Assembly: GCA_963764345.1 (NCBI GenBank)
Contig: CAVXSF010000012.1
Location: 31,743 to 95,742 of the forward strand
Direction of reading: 5' to 3'
Length of the DNA: 64,000 bases
DNA from: DASQZK01 sp963764345
GTDB taxonomy: Bacteria; Bacteroidota; Bacteroidia; Bacteroidales; GCA-2748055
Positions 27,801-37,528 of the stretch are shown one piece after another. The position numbers and the translations under genes were made by a program. The notes under the pieces were generated by a model. It ran no database searches. It had not been told where the DNA came from and worked only from the letters and a program-made list of their open reading frames with translations. Within the stretch, counting starts at the first letter, position 1, and each line of letters begins with the position of its first letter.

Positions 27801-30800
27801 TTGAACCATTGAAAAGCTTGAAGCTCCAGGGAGATTTGCCGGTTAAACTAACGGTTAGTGTTGCGATGTCACCATTACATATCGATTGCGTCCCGGAAAT
27901 CGTTGCCGTTGGACGTGCTGTATAAATCAGCAATGAATTAGGATCAAGATTTGACCAGGGACCTCCGATATTACCTGCGGCATCCCTGAGGTAAACCCTG
28001 ACCTGCAGTCCGCCCCTCGAAACGGGATTGTCCCCTTCGGCAACCGTATAAGACAAAGTATATAGTCCACCTGACTGTTCGCTGAAAGTCACCCGTGAAG
28101 AGCTGAGTGAGATCCCGTTTATGGTCGTTAAATTTGTTGCTGTATAACCGGTACCATCGGCATGAATGGTAATATTGACGATTCCTCCCGGGCCGATATC
28201 TCCGGCAGGTACCTGCATCTGCTGAACTACCGGAGAATGTGCATCAATGGTAAGTTGATTAACATTCTGCACCGTAGTCACGGGCGAGCTTGCATTTCCC
28301 ACCTGATCATTCAGGATGATGGATGCCTGTAATCCCCCGGCAGCGACATCATTATCCCCTTCCTGAACGGTATAACTCAAGGTATAGTTGCCACTGCCAA
28401 CTTCCTGAAAACTCATGTTGGACGCGGTAACCGGAATACCGTTCAGCTCCGAAGCCGGATTAATGGAATACCCGGTGCCATCAGCACTGATAAACAATAC
28501 TACCTGGTCACCTACTTTTTTATTCCCTGAAAGGACGCTGACTAAATTGATGACCGGAGCCTTCGCATCTATGGGGTCATTATTCTGAGTTATCGATTTG
28601 GCGAAAGGTGCACTCTGGAGCGTCCCGTCTGTCAGAACGAGATTGGCAACAGGAATAGCCTGACCGGCTGTATAGCTGGTTCCTCCGGCAATGATGGTAA
28701 AAGTAGCCGAATAGGTGGTTGAAGTCACACGAATCAGGTTCCCCAGGGTGTAGCCCCCGATGGTTCCCGAAACCAGCGAATATGTTATCCCTCCGTCATC
28801 AGCTGTGGAAATGTTTGCGGTTACGACATCCCCGATTTTCATAGGCTGATTCAGAATGGTGACGTCGGTGATCACTGGATATTTCATAAAGTTGGCCTGA
28901 ACGGTCGCGTCACCCCCGGATAAGGTTACCGTGGTATTTGCTAAGTTAACATTGGCAATTGTGGCATTAGCTCCTCCGGCGGTCACTGTCCAATTGACAA
29001 AACTGTAGCCTATCGGCACAGTAGTCACCGTTATAGGTGTTGCTACGCCCTGAGTAACAGTCAGTGTGCCGGAAGGATTGATCACTACACCCGACGTACC
29101 ATCCGTCTGAACGGTTAACTGCCGGGTTATCAAGGGCGAAATTGGCCTGAACGGTTGCGTTTCCACCTGAAAGCGTCACCGTAGTGTTTGCCGAAGATGC
29201 ATTGGCGATGGTGGCATTAGCCCCTCCAGCAGTAACGGTCCAGTTCACAAAGCTGTACCCTGCAGGAACGGTAGTCACTGAGATAGGTGTGGCCGCACCC
29301 TCAACGACCGTGTTGTCGCCGGCAGGGCTAACTACTGCACCTGCAGTGCCATCTGTTTGAACTGTAAGCTGACGGGTTATCTGGGCGAAGTTGGCCCTCA
29401 CAGTGGCATTACCACCGGAGAGCGTCACCGTGGTGCTTAGGGACGAGGCATTCGCAATGGTGGCATTGGCCCCTCCTACGGTAACCGTCCAGTTCACAAA
29501 ACTGTAACCGGTGGGTATGGTGGTAACGGATATGGGCGTGGCGGCACCTTCATTGACCACTACCATGCCTGATGGGTTCACCATGGCACCGGCAGTCCCG
29601 TCAGTTTGTACGGTAAGCTGACGGGTGATATGGATGAAATTTGCCTGAACGGTCCCATTACCGCCGGAAAGCGTTACGGTGGTATTCATCAGCGAAGCGT
29701 TGGCAATGGTGGCATTGGTTCCTCCGGCGGTTACCGTCCAGTTCAGGAAAGCGTATCCTACAGGTACCGTCGTTACCGAGATCGGTGTGGCTGCGCCTTC
29801 ATTGACCGTGGAGGTTCCCGACGGGCTGACTACCGCTCCCGTTGTTCCATCTGTATTTACGGTAAGCTGCCGGGGAATATTGGCAAAGTTGGCCTGGACC
29901 GTGGCATTCCCCCCCGACAGGGTCACGGTCGTACTTGCCAGTGAGGCATTCGCGATAGCTGCATATGACGGCCCGACGGTAACAGTCCAGCCGGCGAACG
30001 TATACCCGGATGGTACCGTGACTGAGATCGGTGTGGAAGCACCATCATTGACCGTGGCAGGACTCGAAGGTGTTATTACGGCACCGGCAGTCCCGTCGGT
30101 TTGTAAAGTTAACTGGCGGGTAGTATGAACAAAATTTGCCTGTAGGGTCGAATTGCCTCCGGTTAGTGTCACCGAGGTACTTGCCAGTGAGGCATTCGCG
30201 ATAGCTGCATATGACGGCCCGGCGGTAACAGTCCAGCCGGCGAAAGTATACCCCGATGGTACCGTGACCGAGATCGGTGTGGAAGCACCATCATTGACCG
30301 TGGCAGGACTCGAAGGTGTAATTACGGCACCGGGCAGTCCCGTCGGTTTGTAAAGTTAACTGGCGGGTAATATGAGCAAAATTTGCCTGAACGGTCGAAT
30401 TGCCTCCGGTTAATGTCACCGAGGTACTTGCCAGTGAGGCATTCGCGATAGCTGCATATGACGGCCCGGCGGTAACAGTCCAGCCGGCGAAAGTATACCC
30501 CGATGGTACCGTGACCGAGATCGGTGTGGAAGCACCATCATTGACCGTGGCAGGACTCGAAGGTGTTATTACGGCACCGGCAGTCCCGTCGGTTTGTAAA
30601 GTTAACTGGCGGGTAGTATGAACAAAATTTGCCTGTAGGGTCGAATTGCCTCCGGTTAGTGTCACCGAGGTACTTGCCAGTGAGGCATTCGCGATAGCTG
30701 CATATGACGGCCCGGCGGTAACAGTCCAGCCGGCGAAAGTATACCCCGATGGTACCGTGACCGAGATCGGTGTGGAAGCACCATCATTGACCGTGGCAGG

Positions 30801-31787
30801 ACTCGAAGGTGTTATTACGGCACCGGCAGTCCCGTCGGTTTGTAAAGTTAACTGGCGGGTAATATGAGCAAAATTCGCCTGAACGGTCGCATCTCCCGTT
30901 AAGGTTACCGTCGTGCTTGCCGAACTGGCATCGCCGAAAGTAGCATTGCCTATGCCTGCAGTGACTGTCCAGTTCACAAAAGTGTATCCTGCAGGTACTG
31001 TCGTTACCGAGATCGGAGTGGCTGCACCTTCATTCACAGCGAATGTGCCTGACGGGCTGACCACAGCGCCGGCAGTAGCGTCGGCCTTTACCGTCAGCTG
31101 GTGTTGAATATGAGCAAAATTCGCCTGAACGGTCGCATCTCCCGTTAAGGTTACCGTCGTGCTTGCCGAACTGGCATCGCCGAAAGTAGCATTGCCCATG
31201 CCGGCCGTGACTGTCCAGTTTACAAAAGTGTATCCGGATGGTACTGTCGTTACCGAGATCGGTGTGGCTGCACTTTCATTCACAGCGAATGTGCCTGACG
31301 GGCTGACCACTGCGTCGGTAGTTCCGTCGGTCTGCACGGTAAGCTGATGTGTTATCTGGATAAACGTTGCAGTTATATTCTTGTTACCGTCCATAGTCAC
31401 GGAGAGGGGATTTATACTCCCGGTGGCATCTCCCGACCATGCGCTGAAACTCCATCCCGCATCGGGAACGGCTGTGAGCTGAACATTCGTCGCACTGTCA
31501 TAACTCAGTTGGTTAGGAATGGCTGAAACCGTTCCATTACCAGTGGTAAAGGTGTTCAGAGTATATTGCGTAAGCAGCAGGGCTTTACCATAAGCTTTCT
31601 GATTCTCCGGAGATACAGATGAAACCATACCCGAAAAATTAGCGGAGCGGAGCAGAGTTGGAACGCCCTTCCCGGCGGCCAGCATATTGCTGACTGACAG
31701 GGATGTGGTCAGGAGGATCATCAGGAAAATCGCCTTCCGGTTGATCCTTATAATCGGGAAAATAGTGCAAAGGTTCTTTGTCTTCAT
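24829..31787 (-). CDS. Giant T9SS-secreted protein with InlB-type repeats, PKD and MAM-like domains; two frameshifts
   Basis: About 2318 residues after joining three frames. A long signal peptide (core IFLMILLTTSLSVSNMLA) precedes eleven roughly 82-residue InlB B-type repeats (pattern RQLTVQTDGTAGAVVSPSG ... PISVTTVP.GY.FVNWTVTA ... TTVTLSGGNATVQANF). Then follow Ig-like domains beginning VITDVTILNQPMKIGDVV, and SPF-type repeats (YTLSYTVQEGDN, YTLSYTVAEGDN). Next are PKD-like segments (GWSWNFGDPTSGTKN; KYEWTFVNSGG), a MAM-like sandwich (YTQDFNSDNGFW ... EEGFAFDNMKISS), and a T9SS sorting domain (ISIYPNPASDILNVRI to the end). Extra G bases at about 30333 and 29144 break the frame within near-identical repeats. 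Likely a surface adhesin or matrix protein. Confidence 0.85.
29100..31370. repeat. Tandem 240-250-bp repeats encoding InlB-type domains
   Basis: Ten successive units of about 246 bp inside the giant minus-strand gene. The copies around 30153-30370, 30400-30621 and 30646-30867 are almost identical, whereas outer copies have diverged. Both frameshifts of the gene fall in this array, where assembly or polishing is hardest. Confidence 0.85.
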
Positions 31788-32330
31788 GGGTTCGGGAATA
31801 ATTTTATTGGCGAACTACCTGAAAGAATATACTTTTTATAAAAGTGGGAACAGGTAAGTTATGACGATATACTCTATTTAACAAATAGCCTGATTTATGG
31901 TTTACCGGATTGGCGTCTAATGCACAGTTTATCAGAAAATCACCGATAGTACAAGAAACACGGGATCGTGTCATAATCCCGTGTTTACTCACATTCGTAT
32001 ATCATTCATCCAATATTTTGAAGGGTTAATAAAAAAGAATTTCGTAAAAGTGAAAAAGAAGATCTTTTTGCCTCATTATTCAGCCATAAACCAGATTACA
32101 CAAAGATTTCTTACTGTTGAAAGTTAACGGCAGGCGAAATCCGCAGAATAACGGTTTATGATTACCTTGGATATTGAATTTGGATGGAAAGAAGAATCCG
32201 GTTGCGGGTTGAAAGACCGGGGTTCATATCCCGGGAAAAGGATTCCCCGGGACCCGTGCCCTGAAGGGATGAACCTTCGGGCCTGATCCCGGGGAAGTTT
32301 TGGTGAAACAGTCCCGGATTAAAATCCGGA
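31788..32330. other. Intergenic region with hairpins, no gene seen
   Basis: Between two minus-strand genes. Near the PL14-like gene's stop are stems typical of terminators: CCGGATT-AA-AATCCGG (32314-32329), a GCCCTGAAGG/CCTTCGGGC stem (32258-32282) and TCCCGGG/CCCGGGA (32229-32252), none with a strong T-run. The rest, 31788-32200, is AT-rich and should hold the promoter of the InlB-repeat gene; no exact TAnnTTTG was found. Confidence 0.5.
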
Positions 32331-35300
32331 TCATTTTTGAATGATCAGTTTTTTTGTGTCAATAGCAGGTCCAAGCATCAGTGTGACGAAATAGATGCCG
32401 TTTTTCAGTTTATCTGTCAGATTCAATTGTTTCTCCTGTATCATACCAGAGTCATCGACCGGAATGATGGTTGAATAGATCAGTTTTCCATTCATATCAG
32501 AGATTCGGATGGTAGCGTGGTCAATTTTAGAATACTTGAAAGAAATCCTGAACAGACCATCTGATGGGTTTGGATAAACATTTAATTGGATGGAATCTTC
32601 AGCCATTACCTGATTTTTGCCTGAAATGAACGGCACGATTTCCCCGTAATGAATCCCCAGGTCGGTTTCGGCAAATGCGGCAAGGAAATAATGTGTATCA
32701 GGTTCAAGGTTATCAAGCACAGAATTGAACTGTAATTTGCCAAATCCAGCCTTGAAGTTCTGAGAAACTTCAGTATGACTCAGTGCCCGGTTATAGACAG
32801 CCACCAGGAAATAGGTTCCTTTCCATGGCCGGTTACCGGTGAGTTCATTAGCCAGTGCGAGCTGATAATTATCTCCCCACGAAGAGAAATCCCCTGAACG
32901 GCTTCCTGAAAACCGTTCGGTTCCGTTAACATAAATCTTCTCATTCCCCGCATTGTCTCTTGTAAATACAACATGTTGCAGGTTAAGATCCTGATACTTA
33001 TCGTTCGTGGAAGATTCCGGCAAACCATTTTGACTTGTTGCCGTTGTCTTTAACCTGACTTTATAATCAAAGCCGGAAGCATCACCGGTTTGACCAATGG
33101 TGGCAGCCCAGTTATCATTATCTGCAGAAAGAGTGATGATTCTGGCCGGACCTGACTGTTCAGGATCTGAAGATTTAATCCAGGCTTCAAGGGTTATTTC
33201 TCCGGTTGAAGAGATTGCGTTGATAAGATCGGCCGATTTTGGACCGGAAGAAATAATGGCATTTCCGGTAATTTTGAGGCCCTGTCCCGGCAGCCACTTC
33301 ACATTCGAAATGTTATTGATCGTAAGATCCACCGGTGTCCCTGATCCGGAGATGTCGCCGATAACCGCCCCGCCACCTTCAGAAAAATTGTACAGGACCT
33401 GTAAATTCCGGCTTACCCGGTTATCATTTTTAACATAATAATTTCCTGTAGTGGCACTGTAAACATTTCCGCCAATAGAGGGATCTTCATTTTCGCTGAT
33501 GATAACGCCGAAATTGTGTAGTTCGGCATTGCCGAAAGCGCTTATTTCAGAAACAGATTTTGCACTGTTTTCAGAATCATTATGTACTTCGAGGATACTC
33601 ACTTTGGGAGATCCATCTTCAGGCTGAGGATCACTGTCTCCGGTCGTTTCGGTATTTTCTGTTGTGACCGGTATAGCTTCTGATTCGGCACTTTTATTAG
33701 ATGAAGCATCATAGGCTAAAACGCTGAGTGAATAACTTGTATTGGCCGTCAGATCATTTATGGTAAATCCGGTATCCGGAGAAGTTCCTTTAACTGTGCC
33801 ATCGACAAAAATTATATACCCCGATACACTTACATTATCTGTTGAAGGAGACCATGATAAGCTGACTGTATTTTCGGTTTTACCGTTAATGACGAGACCT
33901 GTGGGAACGGAAGGGGCTTCTGTGTCAGGAGTCTCAGTGCTGATGGTTGTGATGCTCAGTGCCTGTGATTTCGCGCTTTCGTTGGATGCAGCATCGTATG
34001 CCGTTACTGCAACAGAATAGGTTGTTCCGGCATTCAGTCCGGCGATTTTATAGCTGGTGCCGGCGGTTGTTCCTGCACTCTGACCATTTGCATAAATGCG
34101 GTAACCTTTTACACCTGTATTATCGGTAGAAGCATTCCACGAAAGGCTGGCTGTACTGGCTGTGACAGAGGAAAGCACCAGGCCGGCAGGAACAGAAGGG
34201 GCCTGGGTGTCGGGGGTTCCAACGCTGACCGTAGTAATGCTCAGTGCCTGTGATTTCGCACTTTCATTGGATGCAGCATCGTATGCCGTTACTGTAACGG
34301 AATAGGTTGTTCCGGCATTCAGTCCTGTGATTTTATAGCTGGTGCCGGCGGTTGTTACCACACTCTTACCATTTACATAAATACGGTATCCCTTAACACC
34401 TGTGTTGTCGGTAGAAGCATTCCATGAAAGGCTGGCTGTACTTTCTGTGACAGCGGAAAGCTTCAGGCCGGCAGGAACGGAAGGGGCCTGAGTGTCACTG
34501 CCGGTAGTAGTTGAACCGGTATTCAGATTTGGAAGTTGAAGCACTCTGCCGGCAGGGCTGGGAGTGTGTCCTCTGGGCACATTCACGCCACTGGCGTAAG
34601 TGAAAAGATATATATCGTCAATCATTGTCCATTCATCACGTGCAGCACCATATTCAGCTCCCGATCCTCCAAAGAAACTGTACATCTTCATCTTGTCAAT
34701 ATGTATCGTCGATACATTCCGGAAACGCATTCCGGAAACGGATACCACAAGTTTCCCGTCAATGAAGCCTTCCATGATGCCGTCGGCGTTGCCTCCCGAA
34801 CCATCGCTTTTGACGGTATTCATAACCATTCGAATGGTAATATTGTACCAGCGTTCCGGATCCGTCTGAAATTTAAATGTTCCCCACCGCCTGCAATCAC
34901 CGTAAATCCCGGCCATATCCTGGTAATAGGTATAAAAATATAAGGCGCCGTTATCGTCTTGTCCATTATAATCATGACCCCACATCAACCCATTGGAAAA
35001 TCCGTCTGACCAACTTGGCTGTTCACCTGCACCATAAGTATCAGGACCTCCCCTCAAACCGGGCAGCTTACCACCCAGAACCCAATCAAAACCAGGCTTG
35101 AACTTGATATTATAGGACATATAAACCTCATCCGACATGGCACTGTTCACCGGTTCAAATTGTCCGCCTCCATTGCTGGGGCTGACACTTCCCTTCGGGT
35201 AGTTCCATTGCATGGCTTTGTTGGTTCCGTCTGTTGTGACAATATAAGTTTTGTCAAGACCATTGGCATAGGCCGGATTGTTAAAGTCCTGCCGCCATTC

Positions 35301-35429
35301 ATCAACATTGTATAATCCCGGTGTATCGTTTTGAAAATCCTGCTTGAAGATGATATTAAATACATTATCCTGGGCCTTTATCGTAGCTGCTGCAAGGAAA
35401 ACAATTAGTAAAACTGCTATCCGTCTCAT
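32331..35429 (-). CDS. Secreted PL14-like polysaccharide lyase with Fn3 repeats, LamG domain and T9SS signal
   Basis: A 1032-residue protein. The signal peptide (MRRIAVLLIVFLAAATIKAQ) is followed by a PL14-like beta-jelly-roll at residues about 25-300: YMSYNIKFKPGFDWVLGGKL then PGLRGGP, LYFYTYYQ, and GIMEGFIDGKLVVS. The GGKLPGLxGG block is the hallmark of PL14-type alginate/glucuronan lyases. Three Fn3 domains follow (each begins APSVP(A/T)GL and ends (K/E)S.A(I/L).(I/V)TT). A LamG-type lectin domain (ISSTGEITLEAWIKSSDPEQ; WKGTYFLVAVYNRALSHTEV) and a T9SS sorting domain (QLNVYPNPSDGLFRISF ... NGIYFVTLMLG) complete it. Activity on alginate-like polymers is inferred. Confidence 0.8.
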   Translation of the reverse strand: MRRIAVLLIVFLAAATIKAQDNVFNIIFKQDFQNDTPGLYNVDEWRQDFNNPAYANGLDKTYIVTTDGTNKAMQWNYPKGSVSPSNGGGQFEPVNSAMSDEVYMSYNIKFKPGFDWVLGGKLPGLRGGPDTYGAGEQPSWSDGFSNGLMWGHDYNGQDDNGALYFYTYYQDMAGIYGDCRRWGTFKFQTDPERWYNITIRMVMNTVKSDGSGGNADGIMEGFIDGKLVVSVSGMRFRNVSTIHIDKMKMYSFFGGSGAEYGAARDEWTMIDDIYLFTYASGVNVPRGHTPSPAGRVLQLPNLNTGSTTTGSDTQAPSVPAGLKLSAVTESTASLSWNASTDNTGVKGYRIYVNGKSVVTTAGTSYKITGLNAGTTYSVTVTAYDAASNESAKSQALSITTVSVGTPDTQAPSVPAGLVLSSVTASTASLSWNASTDNTGVKGYRIYANGQSAGTTAGTSYKIAGLNAGTTYSVAVTAYDAASNESAKSQALSITTISTETPDTEAPSVPTGLVINGKTENTVSLSWSPSTDNVSVSGYIIFVDGTVKGTSPDTGFTINDLTANTSYSLSVLAYDASSNKSAESEAIPVTTENTETTGDSDPQPEDGSPKVSILEVHNDSENSAKSVSEISAFGNAELHNFGVIISENEDPSIGGNVYSATTGNYYVKNDNRVSRNLQVLYNFSEGGGAVIGDISGSGTPVDLTINNISNVKWLPGQGLKITGNAIISSGPKSADLINAISSTGEITLEAWIKSSDPEQSGPARIITLSADNDNWAATIGQTGDASGFDYKVRLKTTATSQNGLPESSTNDKYQDLNLQHVVFTRDNAGNEKIYVNGTERFSGSRSGDFSSWGDNYQLALANELTGNRPWKGTYFLVAVYNRALSHTEVSQNFKAGFGKLQFNSVLDNLEPDTHYFLAAFAETDLGIHYGEIVPFISGKNQVMAEDSIQLNVYPNPSDGLFRISFKYSKIDHATIRISDMNGKLIYSTIIPVDDSGMIQEKQLNLTDKLKNGIYFVTLMLGPAIDTKKLIIQK

Positions 35430-35922
35430 TCACTCCTTTTTTTAATAGATTTTCGGTCTGTCTCAGGAAAATGTGTAATTTTTGATTAATACCCCTTTTT
35501 AACTGTCGTAGTCTATAATAAATTAGATCAACGTCATCAATTGGTTCGTTTACGCAAATAAACGAAAATTTGTTGCTAATCATTTCATCCTTACTTAAAT
35601 TGACTTCTATTTATACCGATTTTAAATTAAATGCGGGGGCAATATATTCAGACAGAAAATGATTTGTTTGTATTGTGTTGTTTATCATGTGTATACAAGC
35701 CTGTTTACAGGAGATAATATTATCAACAGTCTTAATACATTTAGTATAGAAAAGAACATTAAGGATGCTAAAAACAGGAAGGTATGATATTGACTAACGG
35801 TCAAAAATTAAGTTCGAAATTGACGCCGTAATCTTCCAGGCATATCCGGCAGGGGAAGTGAATACCCGGGGTGGCTGGATGAAGAAAAAATGACGGATTT
35901 TTAAAATTTTATGGGATTTGTC
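35430..35922. other. Intergenic region, no gene seen
   Basis: AT-rich sequence between the asparagine-synthase-like gene's 3' end and the start of the PL14-like gene, both on the minus strand. It should contain the latter's promoter. The only clear structure is the inverted repeat at 35545-35566. Confidence 0.5.
35545..35566. promoter_or_regulatory. Inverted repeat upstream of the PL14-like gene
   Basis: TTCGTTTA-CGCAAA-TAAACGAA has perfect 8-bp arms and lies about 116 bp upstream of the start codon at 35429. It could be an operator for a dimeric regulator; no regulator can be named. Confidence 0.4.
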
Positions 35923-37404
35923 TCAGGGTTTTCTGGAGAACAGCCGGGCTAAAAAATTAAACAGGTACAGTCTTTCGAGCCACATTTTTACGATGTGTTC
36001 CAACTTGGGATTGAACGGATAAACCAGCGTTTCCTTCCATAAATGTTTTGCCATACGAACGACGACCCGTTTGGATCTTAACTGTCTGTAATAGGTAGGG
36101 GCAGAGTGCAGTTCGGAAAGTAGTCTCCTGGAATTAAAAGGAAGAAATTCATCCTGGGAAATATCTTTATTGGCTTGATAATTTACTCCCCAGCCTGATA
36201 AGCGGAATTCAAGATAGAACAGATTCGGGATTCCGACATTATATTTCTTACATATCGGCTTTATTTCTTTCAGCCAGTCATCAAACACCTTCACAACAAA
36301 GGGATAACTAACATAATCAAATATTTTTGCCAGCCCTCTGCCGTCAATCTCTTGGTTAATATAATATTTCCATGCAGATCCCATCGTCTCACCTCCCAAA
36401 CCTGAAGTATTGAAATAATTCTCGAAATGGACGTAATAATTATAAATTGTGGGAATTCTTTCAGGAAAGGGTGCTATGCAATTCTCATTGTATATCCTGA
36501 TGAAATCGGGATCGATGACCTCAGGCGGTTTGAGGACATGAAATTCAAGTCCGAGGTGGGGTAAAAGTTTTTCCGGAATGCTGATATCATATGGCTTCTT
36601 AATAATCTCAGGGTACCAGTTGACATAATAATAGCATCTGTCGCGGATATCTTTTGAAGCGGCAAGCAGCGCTCTTGACTCGTAGCCTGCGGTTACAGGA
36701 ATCATCAGTTTATACCTGTTGGCCGCACTTTGCAGATAACCTTTTAACAGTAAGGAACCGTTTTTTACTACCTCCCTAATGTTCTTCCCTACAATGGTTT
36801 CATCAGGCCAGTAACGTTTAACATACCTTTCCTGCACGTTAAGGTAATGATTGGGCTGAAGGTGCTGGATCCCGTCATATATGGTATGACTCATCAGTAC
36901 AACATACTGTTCCTTCTTAAATTTACTGGAATTGAAAACCTGAAGCCTTTGCTGATCTTCAGTTTCCTTCATGTGAAGAAAACCAGCCAGAATATGGGGT
37001 TGACTTCCGCACCAGATTTTATTTTCAGCCTCGGCCCAATAAACCTTTAAATGCGAAAACAGGTCGTGAAAGATCTTCAGTTCATCCGGGGAACTGTAAA
37101 TGATGATGTACCGTCCGGCATAGATTTTACTTTTCTCCAACAGCTCTTCAAACGAATACCTGACCAGTTCCCTGGCGATATCCTCATTTGAAAATTCGGG
37201 TTTGAACGGATCAAACAAGTTCCCAAGAATGTACAAAGTTCTTTCACCTGAGGAGGCCCTGGTTAATAAAAGATCGGAATGGTAATTTAAATAATATTCA
37301 TTCCTGATTCTTTCAACCCTGAAATCCCCATGAACATTCACACTGACAGGTGTTAACAGAAACTGTCGTCTTAATTTTAGTCGTTCAATGTCCTTTTTTT
37401 CCAT
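35923..37404 (-). CDS. Asparagine-synthase-related protein of the polysaccharide locus
   Basis: A 493-residue protein resembling class B asparagine synthetase in fold but lacking the N-terminal catalytic Cys2. The N-terminal glutaminase-like half (YILGNLFDPFKPEFSNEDIA; GRYIIIYSSPDELKIFHDLF) is degenerate. The synthetase half begins with a PP-loop variant (MIPVTAGYESRALLAAS instead of SGGxDS) and later ETMGSAWKYYI. Related proteins occur in many exopolysaccharide and capsule clusters, where they are thought to amidate or otherwise modify sugar acids. Stand-alone function is unproven. It lies between two paralogous PL14-like genes. Confidence 0.75.
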   Translation of the reverse strand: MEKKDIERLKLRRQFLLTPVSVNVHGDFRVERIRNEYYLNYHSDLLLTRASSGERTLYILGNLFDPFKPEFSNEDIARELVRYSFEELLEKSKIYAGRYIIIYSSPDELKIFHDLFSHLKVYWAEAENKIWCGSQPHILAGFLHMKETEDQQRLQVFNSSKFKKEQYVVLMSHTIYDGIQHLQPNHYLNVQERYVKRYWPDETIVGKNIREVVKNGSLLLKGYLQSAANRYKLMIPVTAGYESRALLAASKDIRDRCYYYVNWYPEIIKKPYDISIPEKLLPHLGLEFHVLKPPEVIDPDFIRIYNENCIAPFPERIPTIYNYYVHFENYFNTSGLGGETMGSAWKYYINQEIDGRGLAKIFDYVSYPFVVKVFDDWLKEIKPICKKYNVGIPNLFYLEFRLSGWGVNYQANKDISQDEFLPFNSRRLLSELHSAPTYYRQLRSKRVVVRMAKHLWKETLVYPFNPKLEHIVKMWLERLYLFNFLARLFSRKP

Positions 37405-37528
37405 GTTTCAATATTTACCCTTGATTTTCCAGTCTGTCAACAGTATGTTTTTACAGAAGCCGGGCGATTGCAATTACGATCCTGCAAGTAAAACAAAAAA
37501 CCGGGGCACAGGATCATTCAATCCTAAA

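Noticed and set aside
29606..31347. Series of plus-strand frames over the InlB-type repeats
   Set aside because: They are antisense shadows of the repeated minus-strand gene and recur with its period.
31861..32330. Possible small genes in the 543-bp gap
   Set aside because: Only short frames without domain or start context were found; hairpins fit terminators better.
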